DNA of 64,000 nt. It comes from Bradyrhizobium australiense. GTDB taxonomy: Bacteria; Pseudomonadota; Alphaproteobacteria; Rhizobiales; Xanthobacteraceae. Under the pieces are notes generated by a model. That model had not been told where the DNA came from, did not search any database, and worked only from the letters and a program-made list of their open reading frames with translations. The DNA lies in contig NZ_JAAVLX010000004.1 of the NCBI RefSeq assembly GCF_013114825.1, positions 62,001 through 126,000 on the forward strand. The letters run 5' to 3'. Position numbers and translations under genes: made by a program. Position 1 is the first letter of the stretch, and every line of letters begins with the position of its first letter. Shown here piece by piece: positions 8,991 through 17,700 of this stretch.

Positions 8991-9778
8991 CAGAAAACCT
9001 CGGTCACAACGGGCGTGGACTTCTTGCGGCGGATCAACCACCACACGCCGGCGAGATCCATGATCCCGATCCATAGCCGGTCAAAGAAGCCGTAATTGGA
9101 CACGCCGGAATGGCGCGGGCGGTCGATCACGTCGACGTAGGCGATATCAAAACCTTCGCGGCGCACCAGCGCCGGCAGGAACCGATGCAGCCCGTCGAAA
9201 TAGGGCATCGAGAGGAACACCTCGCGAGGGAACGCCTTCAGCCCGCAGCCGGTGTCGCGGGTGCCGTCGTTCAAAATGGCCTTGCGCACGCCGTTGGCGA
9301 TCCGCGACTGCAATTTCTTGAAACCGGTGTCCTTGCGCCCCACCCGCTGGCCGGCCGCGAGGCCGACGCGGCCACCGCCTTTTTCGACCGCCGCGATCAG
9401 GTCCGGCAGGAAGGCCGGATTGTTTTGCCCGTCGCCGTCGAGCGTCGCCACGATGGCGCCGCGCGCGGCCCGCACGCCGCTGCGCACCGCTGCCGATTGC
9501 CCGGATGAATTGGCGTGCTTCAACTGCCGGAGCTGACCGTACTGCTTCATTAGATCAGCCAGCCGCTCGGCGGTCGCGTCCGTCGAGCCGTCGTTGACAT
9601 AGATGATCTCATAGGCCCAGCGGCTGCCGAGCGCGCCGACGATTTCCGCAATCAGCGGCGCGACGTTGTCAGCCTCGTTGCGCACCGGCACAACGATTGA
9701 AACGGCGACCGCATCTCTGTCGGCAGGTATCAAATCGGTACTCGTCTGGTTGGTTTGGAAGAACCCGGAACCGGGCAT
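8990..9778 (-). CDS. GT2 polyprenyl-phosphate glycosyltransferase
   Basis: GT-A fold glycosyltransferase of the dolichol-phosphate mannose synthase/ArnC type, 262 aa from ATG 9778. N-terminal signature SIVVPVRNEADNV, then YVNDGSTDAT for nucleotide-sugar binding and the DGD metal motif in TLDGDGQNNPAF. It also carries GCGLKAFPREVF. No strong transmembrane pair follows, so it resembles the soluble DPM1-like type. It probably loads a sugar from a nucleotide donor onto undecaprenyl phosphate at the cytoplasmic face. It is flanked by the PAP2 and LAB_N genes in the same operon. Confidence 0.88.
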   Translation of the reverse strand: MPGSGFFQTNQTSTDLIPADRDAVAVSIVVPVRNEADNVAPLIAEIVGALGSRWAYEIIYVNDGSTDATAERLADLMKQYGQLRQLKHANSSGQSAAVRSGVRAARGAIVATLDGDGQNNPAFLPDLIAAVEKGGGRVGLAAGQRVGRKDTGFKKLQSRIANGVRKAILNDGTRDTGCGLKAFPREVFLSMPYFDGLHRFLPALVRREGFDIAYVDVIDRPRHSGVSNYGFFDRLWIGIMDLAGVWWLIRRKKSTPVVTEVF

Positions 9779-9803
9779 ATCGGCCGTCGGGCGGCGACCG
9801 CTT

Positions 9804-10649
9804 TTATGGGGCGAAAGCGCCCCGGGCAACCCTTTTGAGGCGCCCGGACGAGGGCCCGACAAGGGACACGATGCTGCCGTCGCGCTGGATCGCAAATCCG
9901 AGCCGCCGGGCCGCAAACCAGTATCGCGCGAACATCGCACCGACGATGCCGATCAGCGCGCCGGCCACCACGTCACTTGGATGATGGGCGACCAGCACCA
10001 GACGGGTCACCGCAATGATGAGGGCATAGACGGCCATCGCAGCGCGAATCCTCGGCCAGATGACCGACACGGCGAAAGCGAGCGCAAAGGCGGTCGTGGC
10101 ATGGCCAGAAGGAAAGCTGTAGTAGGCCGGGTTGCCCGCAAAGTGCGAGAAGTGGAACGCGTTGGCCTCGCCGCCGACAAATGGCCGGCCGCGGCCGATG
10201 CTGTATTTCAGTATTTCGGTGACCAGATTGGAGACGGCGACGGCGCAGAATATGAACTGCAGCCGCGTTCCGAGACTGAGGAGCAATGAGCGCCTGACGC
10301 CATGCAGGGCCGGTGCAACGATTGCGACCGCGATCAGCAATCCTCCGAGCACCGCCAGCACATATTCATCCTTGCCGAAATCGGTGAGAATGCGGATCCA
10401 CCACAGCGAGGGCGTGCCGCGCTTCGGCATCTGGGCGATTTCCCATGCATCAATCGCGTACATCAGTACGATGATCGCGGCGCCAAGACCGGCCGACAGC
10501 CACAGCACATACCGCGCCGCGCGGCGAGCGGCTTCGGCCCGCCGCGAATGCGATGGCGACTGCACGAGGTGCGCCAATGACAGCCACGCCAGCGTGGCGA
10601 AGCGCGAAAGATAGTTTTTGGAATCGACGACAGCAGGGCTCGAAGCCAT
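9804..10649 (-). CDS. PAP2-family membrane phosphatase
   Basis: Integral membrane phosphatase, 281 aa from ATG 10649. All three PAP2 motifs are present in order: KYSIGRGRP (KX6RP), YSFPSGHATT (PSGH) and RLVLVAHHPSDVVAG (RX5HX3D). The likely substrate is a lipid phosphate, such as undecaprenyl diphosphate or lipid A phosphate, judged from its place between two glycosyltransferase genes. The start lies 1 nt beyond the stop of the upstream GT-C gene, so the two are probably coupled. Confidence 0.88.
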   Translation of the reverse strand: MASSPAVVDSKNYLSRFATLAWLSLAHLVQSPSHSRRAEAARRAARYVLWLSAGLGAAIIVLMYAIDAWEIAQMPKRGTPSLWWIRILTDFGKDEYVLAVLGGLLIAVAIVAPALHGVRRSLLLSLGTRLQFIFCAVAVSNLVTEILKYSIGRGRPFVGGEANAFHFSHFAGNPAYYSFPSGHATTAFALAFAVSVIWPRIRAAMAVYALIIAVTRLVLVAHHPSDVVAGALIGIVGAMFARYWFAARRLGFAIQRDGSIVSLVGPSSGRLKRVARGAFAP

Positions 10650-10650
10650 C

Positions 10651-12393
10651 TTACTCCGTACCTTCCGAGCGGAAGATGGCGATCGAGATCGCCTTGCCCT
10701 GCGAGATGTTATGGCCCTCGATCCGCTTCGCCACGTTGTAGCGCAGCCCGATCGCTTCGGCGCGCTGGACGAAGGCGCGCTCGGTGCGCGATTCCACCAG
10801 CGCAAAACGGCAACTGCCCTGCCCCAGGAAATCGGCCGCGCCCGATCCGTCGGTGAGCAGCGTGCCGGTGCCGGTCATGAAGACGAGGCTCGGCTCGTGA
10901 AAACCGGCGGCTGCGGCCTTGGGCCCGACGCAGACCACGTTGCGAAGCGCACGCGCGATCTCGGCGCTTGGAAACAACGTCGTCAGCGACGGCATTAGGA
11001 TGCCGTAGATTCCGACCGCCAGAAACATCGCGGCGACCACGGCGTTCAACAGCGAGCGTTCGGCGCGGCTGTCCTCGAACATCCACCACGCGATCAGGCC
11101 GAAGATCATCGCCGCCGCCAGGAAGGGCCAGGCCGGAAATGCGGGGTAATGCGTCAGCTTGATAGCGCCGACGACGGCGATCACGGATGCCCCCGCCGGG
11201 ATCGCGAACCACCATGCCGCACCGCGCATCAGCCAGGACCGCGACAGCACGCGGCGCTCCAGCGCGCCGGCGGTGAGGATCGCAATCGCCGGATAAAGCG
11301 GCAGCACGTAATGCGGCAGCTTGGTCAGCACCAGCTCAAACACGATCCATGACGGAACCAGCCACGCCAGAAGATATTGCGCGCCGGGCTCGCGCTGCGC
11401 GCGCCATACCGCCGGCGCCGCCATTCCCGCCAGCGCCGCGCCCGGCCAGAACGTGACCCAGAACAGCAGCAGATAGAGGCCGGGCGGCGCACCGTGGGAT
11501 TCCTGCGCGCCAAGCTTGCTCAGCATGTCACCGCCGAGCGAGTTGGAGAAGAACGCCTCGCCCGCGCGCCAGAAGATCGCGACGAACCATGGCAGCACCA
11601 GCACCAGCGTCCACATCAGCCCCCAAACCGGGCGCAGCCGCCAAAGCCATGCCGCCGAGCGGTCCAGGATCGCGAGCGCCAGGATGGTCAGTCCGACGAA
11701 CATCAAGATCAGCGGCCCCTTGAGCAGGATGCCGCCGGCCAGCGCCGTCCAGAAGATCGCGGGTGCGGCCCAGGGCGGCCGCACCGGATCCTCGCCACGT
11801 TGCCAAGCGAGATACACCCGCGCCATCGCCCCCATGGCGGCGACTACCGTCAGCAGCAGCATCGCATCCGTCTTGGCCAGCCGCGCTTCGGCGCCTAGCA
11901 GCACGGAACTGCACATCATCAGCGCCGCCAGCGCGGCCCCGCGCCGCGTGACAAAGGCGAGCGCCGCCCAGTAGGTCAGGAGAACCGCGCCGATCGCGCC
12001 GATCAGGGAGGGAATCCGGTAGAGCCAGATGCGCAACTGCGCCCGCGGCAGACCTAGCGATGAGGCGGTTTCGACCACGGCGGCCTGCAACCAATAGATG
12101 CCGACCGGCTTCTTGTAGCGGACCTCGTCCTGGAAGCGGATGTCGACGAAATCGCCGCTCTCGACCATCTGCTTGGTCGCCTGCGCGAACCGCGCTTCAT
12201 CGCGGTCGATCGCCGGAATGTTGAAGAATCCGGGCAGGAAAAGCACGATGCCGCACAGCACCAGGAACACGATGGTGCGAAAATGGCTCGCCGTGGCGAA
12301 GTCGAACGCAGCGGCCACCCTGCGGCCGGAATGCGCAGGTTTTACAGGCTGTTGGCCCGCTCCAAAACGTGGGGGGTGCAAGGTTTCCACCAT
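10651..12393 (-). CDS. GT39/ArnT-like membrane glycosyltransferase
   Basis: GT-C glycosyltransferase of 580 aa with about 11-12 hydrophobic segments and a large periplasmic C-terminal part. The catalytic-loop signature DRDEARFA (residues 63-70) and the following VRYKKPVGIYWLQ match ArnT/PMT proteins, which transfer a sugar from a polyprenyl phosphate donor to lipid A or protein at the periplasmic face. First gene of the operon; the GT2, PAP2 and LAB_N products downstream would make or recycle the donor. Some Bradyrhizobium lipid A carries mannose, so mannose is a reasonable but unproven sugar. Confidence 0.9.
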   Translation of the reverse strand: MVETLHPPRFGAGQQPVKPAHSGRRVAAAFDFATASHFRTIVFLVLCGIVLFLPGFFNIPAIDRDEARFAQATKQMVESGDFVDIRFQDEVRYKKPVGIYWLQAAVVETASSLGLPRAQLRIWLYRIPSLIGAIGAVLLTYWAALAFVTRRGAALAALMMCSSVLLGAEARLAKTDAMLLLTVVAAMGAMARVYLAWQRGEDPVRPPWAAPAIFWTALAGGILLKGPLILMFVGLTILALAILDRSAAWLWRLRPVWGLMWTLVLVLPWFVAIFWRAGEAFFSNSLGGDMLSKLGAQESHGAPPGLYLLLFWVTFWPGAALAGMAAPAVWRAQREPGAQYLLAWLVPSWIVFELVLTKLPHYVLPLYPAIAILTAGALERRVLSRSWLMRGAAWWFAIPAGASVIAVVGAIKLTHYPAFPAWPFLAAAMIFGLIAWWMFEDSRAERSLLNAVVAAMFLAVGIYGILMPSLTTLFPSAEIARALRNVVCVGPKAAAAGFHEPSLVFMTGTGTLLTDGSGAADFLGQGSCRFALVESRTERAFVQRAEAIGLRYNVAKRIEGHNISQGKAISIAIFRSEGTE

Positions 12394-12471
12394 GCTGTTC
12401 GCATACGATGAAACCGCACTGCAAACAACACCGCAAAGCCCCCTAAGCCGTGGTCAATAGGCTGCTTTTCG

Positions 12472-14703
12472 TCACTGTACCCGGATTACGACAGTATCGG
12501 CTGCGCCGGTCGCGTCGATCACCGTCAGCCGGGCAAAGCCCGGTCCGGGCGGGTCGACCAGACGCTGGCGCCGGCTGTCGATCTCGCCGACCGAAGCGCC
12601 GTTCAGCATGACGGTCATCGGCAGCACGCCGCCGGCAACCTTGACCGGCATCGCGGCGGCCTGCCCATTGCTTGAACGATCGACGTCGATGCGCGAGCCG
12701 TTCAGGGGAAACTGGATGCGCGGCGCAGAATCGCTGCCGGTCCGGATCAGTTCGCCGACGGGACGGAAGCGCCGCAACGGCAACGGCAGCTTGGCGTTGC
12801 TGGCGATCAGCGCCCCCTTCGGCGCCTTCGGCAACGCCGCCGGGATCTTTCCGGTGCGCGCAAACGCATCGAACAGGATCGGCGCGGCGGCGGTGCGGCC
12901 GACCAGGCCCGGCACCGGCGCGCCGTCGGGACGTCCAACCCACACGCCAATGGTGATGCGGCCATCGAAGCCTACCGACCACGCGTCGCGATAGCCGTAG
13001 CTGGTGCCGGTCTTGAACGCGATTTTGTTGTGCACGCCGTTTTCCGGCGGTGGCGTGCCGAGCAGCACGTTCCCGACCTGCCAGGCGGCGGCCTGGTCCA
13101 TCAGCCGCAGCGGCTCGCGCTCGTCCGTGGCAAGCATGATCTCGCGCAACGGCCGCGCCGCGCCCAGCCGCGCCAGCCCGGCATAGAGCTGCGCCAGGTC
13201 CTGCAAGGTGACGCCGACCCCGCCAAGGCCCATCGCAAGACCAGGCGCCTCGTCCTTCGGCAGCACGAGATTGCCGCCGGCCTGCTTCAGCCGTGACGAC
13301 AGCCGGCTCGAGCCGACGCGGTCGAGCAGCGCGATCGCCGGCACGTTCAGGGAGAGTTGCAACGCCTTGCGCACCGGCACGGTGCCCTGGAACGTCATGT
13401 CGAAATTTTCCGGCGCATAGGAGCCGAAGCGGATCGGACGGTCGTCGATCAGGCTCTCGGGGTGCACAAAGCCGTCCTCGAAGGCGAGGCCGTAGATGAA
13501 CGGTTTCAGCGTCGATCCCGGCGAGCGCACGGCGCGGGTCATGTCGATCTGTCCGGCGCGCCGCTCGTCGAAGTAATCCGGCGAGCCGACGCGGGCCAGC
13601 ACGTCGCCGGTTTCATTATCGACCGCGATGATGGCGACTGAAATGTTCGGCCCCTGCGCCACGGCGCGGTCGCGTGCCAAGGCCTCCAGCGTTTTCTGCA
13701 ACCCAGAATCCAGCGTGAGCTTGATCAGCGGCGTATCCTTCCCCGTCGCCATTGCCGCGTCGGAGGAATGCGGCGCCAGGATCGGCATCGGCTTGCGGAG
13801 CCGCGGCACCGCCACCGCTTTGGCCTGCGCCGCGTCCTCCTTCGACACGACGCCATCCTCGACCATCCGCGCCAGCACGCGGTCGCGCGCGGCGTGGGCA
13901 GCTTGCGGATAACGGTCGAGCCGGCGGCGTTCCGGCGATTGCGGCAGGGCGACCAGAAGGGCTGCTTCCGCGAGCGAGAGCCGCTTCGGCTCCTTGCCGA
14001 AATAGGCGATGGTTGCTGCGCGGATGCCTTCGAGATTGCCGCCGAACGGCGCCAGCGCCAAATACAGATCGAGGATTTCGTCCTTGCTCAATTGCCGCTC
14101 GAGCTGGACTGCGCGCACCATCTGGCGCAGTTTTGCAGACACCGAGCGCTCGCGCCGCGGCTCTATCAGCCGCGCGAGTTGCATTGTAATCGTCGAGCCG
14201 CCCGAGACGATGTGGCCGCGCGTGGCGAGCTGCAGCGCCGCCCGCCCCAGCGCCAGCGGATCGACGCCACCATGCGACCAGAACCGGCGATCTTCATACG
14301 CGAGTAGCACCTTCAGATAGCCGGGATCGACCGCCGTCTTCGCATCCACCGGCAGCCGCCAGCGTCCATCGGCCATCGCGTAGGCGCGCAACAGCTTGCC
14401 GTTGCGGTCGACGATGGTGGTCGAGATCCTTCGTGCCTCTTCCAGCGGCAACGGCCCGAGCGAGACGACCCAGGCTGAGAACGCGGTAGTGAGTACGATG
14501 AGCACGAAGGCCAGAGCCACCGCGATCCGGAAAAAGCGGCGGCGGCCGATACTACCGTCATGCCCGGGCTTATCCCGGGCAGCCACGTCTTCCTGTGCCG
14601 ATGCAAAGGAGGTGGATGGCCGGGACATCTGGCGCGAAGACGGCGCTTCGCGCCTTCTGCCCGGCCATGACGAAGACTGTTGCTGGCGCGGCTCCTCACT
14701 CAT
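12472..14703 (-). CDS. pbpC: Penicillin-binding protein 1C
   Basis: Bifunctional peptidoglycan synthase, 743 aa. A cytoplasmic N-terminus (1-55) and a membrane anchor (about 58-80) precede the GT51 transglycosylase domain with EDRRFWSHGG (137-146), GGSTITMQLAR (168-178) and DEILDLYLALAPFGGN. The transpeptidase has SPGSTLKPF (SxxK), a SLN motif and FKTGTSYG (KTG). A PBP1C-type C-terminal domain (BiPBP_C) ends the protein. ATG 14703 overlaps the stop of the A2M gene. Residues 11-50 are the in-frame translation of a dispersed genomic repeat (see 14556-14672), so this cytoplasmic tail is probably not ancestral. Confidence 0.94.
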   Translation of the reverse strand: MSEEPRQQQSSSWPGRRREAPSSRQMSRPSTSFASAQEDVAARDKPGHDGSIGRRRFFRIAVALAFVLIVLTTAFSAWVVSLGPLPLEEARRISTTIVDRNGKLLRAYAMADGRWRLPVDAKTAVDPGYLKVLLAYEDRRFWSHGGVDPLALGRAALQLATRGHIVSGGSTITMQLARLIEPRRERSVSAKLRQMVRAVQLERQLSKDEILDLYLALAPFGGNLEGIRAATIAYFGKEPKRLSLAEAALLVALPQSPERRRLDRYPQAAHAARDRVLARMVEDGVVSKEDAAQAKAVAVPRLRKPMPILAPHSSDAAMATGKDTPLIKLTLDSGLQKTLEALARDRAVAQGPNISVAIIAVDNETGDVLARVGSPDYFDERRAGQIDMTRAVRSPGSTLKPFIYGLAFEDGFVHPESLIDDRPIRFGSYAPENFDMTFQGTVPVRKALQLSLNVPAIALLDRVGSSRLSSRLKQAGGNLVLPKDEAPGLAMGLGGVGVTLQDLAQLYAGLARLGAARPLREIMLATDEREPLRLMDQAAAWQVGNVLLGTPPPENGVHNKIAFKTGTSYGYRDAWSVGFDGRITIGVWVGRPDGAPVPGLVGRTAAAPILFDAFARTGKIPAALPKAPKGALIASNAKLPLPLRRFRPVGELIRTGSDSAPRIQFPLNGSRIDVDRSSNGQAAAMPVKVAGGVLPMTVMLNGASVGEIDSRRQRLVDPPGPGFARLTVIDATGAADTVVIRVQ
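14556..14672. repeat. Dispersed palindromic repeat inside pbpC
   Basis: About 117 bp bounded by CGTCATGCCCGGGC and GCCCGGCCATGACG, a long inverted pair, with CCCGGGCTTATCCCGGG as an internal palindrome. Elements of this look are scattered between genes in Bradyrhizobium genomes; this one lies wholly inside pbpC and is read in frame. Confidence 0.7.
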
Positions 14704-17700
14704 TTCGCCGGACGCACCTCCACCGAGCCGGTGCCGGTGCGGCCGTAGCGCGAGGGATTGTACATGTCCTCGACATAGGCCTGCGGCAGCACGTATTTGC
14801 CGGGCGAGACCGCGCGCACGATGTAGGCCACCGTGAACACCGACTGGTCGTCGCTGGCACGGTCGATCGCCGCGGTGAAACGGTCATCGCGGAACTCGGT
14901 GTGCTCCGGCTCCTCGCCGTCCTCGATCCAGTCCAGCGTGCCGCTGTCACCCGACGACACCAGGCGGGGGTTATCGATCTCGAGGCCTGCGGGGAGATAA
15001 TCGGCCACCATGATGTGCCCGTGTTCCGGCTTGGCTTCGGTGATCTTCAGCACCACCGCAAAACGATCGTTCTGCTTGGCCTTGGTGACGTCGGCGGGCT
15101 TGCCGTCGAGCGTGAAATAATTGCGCTCGATCTTGAAGCCGTTGGAAGCCGCAGGCTCCGGCGTAACCGGCGAGCCCGAGACCGAGACCACCGCCTGCAC
15201 CGGCGCATCGCCGGTGTTGGTGATCTTGACCGGCTTGCCGGCCATCGCCTCCGCCTTGTAGCTGCGATAGACGGCGGCCGTGACCGGCGATCCATCGATA
15301 TCGAGCGCCAGCGTTTCCTTTGACAGCGCACGCGCGGCCAGCACCATCCACGCATTCTCCTGCGTCGAGGTGTAGGGCGTAAGCCCCCGCGCCGCTTCGA
15401 CTCGTGCGACAGCCTGCGTCAGCGTCGCCCGCGGCGCGTTGCCTTCGCTCGCAAGCGAGACCAGCGCCGCCGCATCGCGCAACGCCGAGCCGTAATCGAC
15501 GCGGCCGAACTCGATCACGGGCTTTGGCGCCAGCGCATCGAGCGCCGCGCCATAGACCCGCTCTGCCCGCACCTTGTCGCCGACCAGGGCCAGTGCCGCC
15601 GCGAGCTGTGATTTCGCCATCGACGTCGCGAGATGGTTCAGCTTGGTGTCGGCGAGATAGCGCAGGTCGCCGATAGGGGCTGCGCCATTGCGCGCGAGCA
15701 CGTAGAGGCCGTAGGCCAGATCGCGGCCGCCGTCCTTTTCCGGCTCGTTGGCATTGACCACGGAGTTACGGATGCGCTCGAGCGCGTTCTTGAACAGCAC
15801 GTCCGGCACCGCAAAACCCTTTTCGCGGGCTCGCGTCAGGAAGTCGGTCACGTAGGCGTCGAGCCAGGCGTCGTCGCCACCGGCCGACCACAGGCCGAAC
15901 GAGCCGTTAGAGCCCTGGCGGGCCAGGAGCCTTTCGATCGCGTCTTTGATGCGCTGGTCGACCGCGGTATCCATCGCCAGGTGCGCGCCGGCCGCGAGGT
16001 CGTTGACATAGAGTAGCGGCATTGCGCGGCTCGTGATCTGTTCGGAACAACCATGCGGATAGCGATCCAGCGCCTTTAAAATGGTCGCAGCATCGAGCGC
16101 GGTCGACAGGCTGACCGACAGCGACACGCTTCCGGTGCCCGACACCAGGTCGGAGAACATGTCCGAGGTCAGCGTCAGGCTCTCGCCTTTCGCCAGCGTC
16201 CGGATCGAGCGCCGCGCCAACACCTGCGTCGCCGCCTTGACGTCGAGCGCATAGTGCCGCGCCAGCGTCAGGCCATTCGGCCCCTTGATGTCGACGTCGA
16301 GATTGGCGGTTCCGGCGCCGCCGGCATCGAGTGCCAGCGACATCGAGGTCCGCTGCTTCGCCGCGAGTTTCACGGTGGTCGTCGGATTACCCGTCACCTT
16401 TACCGGGCCCGACGTCTTGACGCTGATGCTGTAGTCGCCGGGCGCGCCCTCGACATTGTCGAGGTCGAAACTCATCGTGCCCTTGTCGCCATTGAGCAGG
16501 AAGCGCGGCAGCGTCGCCGTCAGCACCACGGGATCGCGGACGGTGACGTCGGTGGCGGCGCGGCCGAGCTTGGTCGCAGTCCACGCCACCGCCATCACCC
16601 GCGCGGTCCCGGCGAATTCCGGAATGTCAAAACTGATTTCGGCGGTGCCGTCCGGCCCGACCGTGACGATGCCGGAATAAAGCGCGAGCGGCTTCTGCGT
16701 GGGCGGCGAGCCCTGCAGTTCGGCGCCGGCGGAATCGCCGCCGGTCCTGATCTGGCCCCGCGAACCCTGCATGCCGTCGATCAACTGGCCGTAGAGGTCG
16801 CGGATTTCAGCCGTCAGGCGGCGTTGGCCGAGATAATAGTCGTCGGGTGCCGGCGGCTTGTAGTTGGTCAGGTTAAGAATGCCTACATCGACCGCCGCGA
16901 CGACGATCTTGGCGTCCTCGCCGGGATTGAGCCCGCCGAGTTTGACCGGGATCTTTAAGCTGGTGCCGGGCCGAACCAGCGGCGGCGGCGACAGATTGAC
17001 GGCAAGCGTGCGCGTCTTCTTGTCGATGCCAAACCACTTCAGGCCGATCGCCCGTCCGGGCATCCGCAGCGCCGCGGCATCCAGCGGACGGCGCAGCGTC
17101 GCCAGCACATAGGCGCCGGTGCCCCAGTCCTTGCCGACGGTCAGTTTGACTTGCTGGGTGCCTTGCTTGACCTCGACGGTTTGCGTCGTCAGCAGGCGAT
17201 CGCCGAGTACGTTGACGGTCAGGTTGCCCGCCGTGCGGGCGTTAACCGACACCACCATGGTATCGCCGGAAGCGTATTCCGGCTTGTCGATCGAGGTTTC
17301 CAGAAGGTCCGGCGCATCGGCGCTGCCGTCGGAATACCAGCCGACGTCGAACTGCACCGAGGTGACCGGGCCATCCGCCTCGGTCGACTTGACGTCGAGG
17401 CGGTAGCGGCCGGGCTCCGGCGAGACCGATACCCGCGCCGCCTTGTCGGCGGTGAGTGTCAGGTCGCCATCGGCGACGCGCTTGGTCGACTTGACCGGCT
17501 CATATTCCCAGGAGGAGTTCTGCCGGTACCACTGATATCGCGTCTCCATCTTCAGGAGTTCGTAGCGCAGGCCGTCTCGCGAAAGCTGCTTGCCGTCCGG
17601 GCTGACGAACACGACGTCGAACTCGGCCTTGTCACCCTCGGCGACGCTCTTGTCGCCGAACAGCGGCTTGATGCCGATCAGCGCCGCTTGCGGCGCGACG

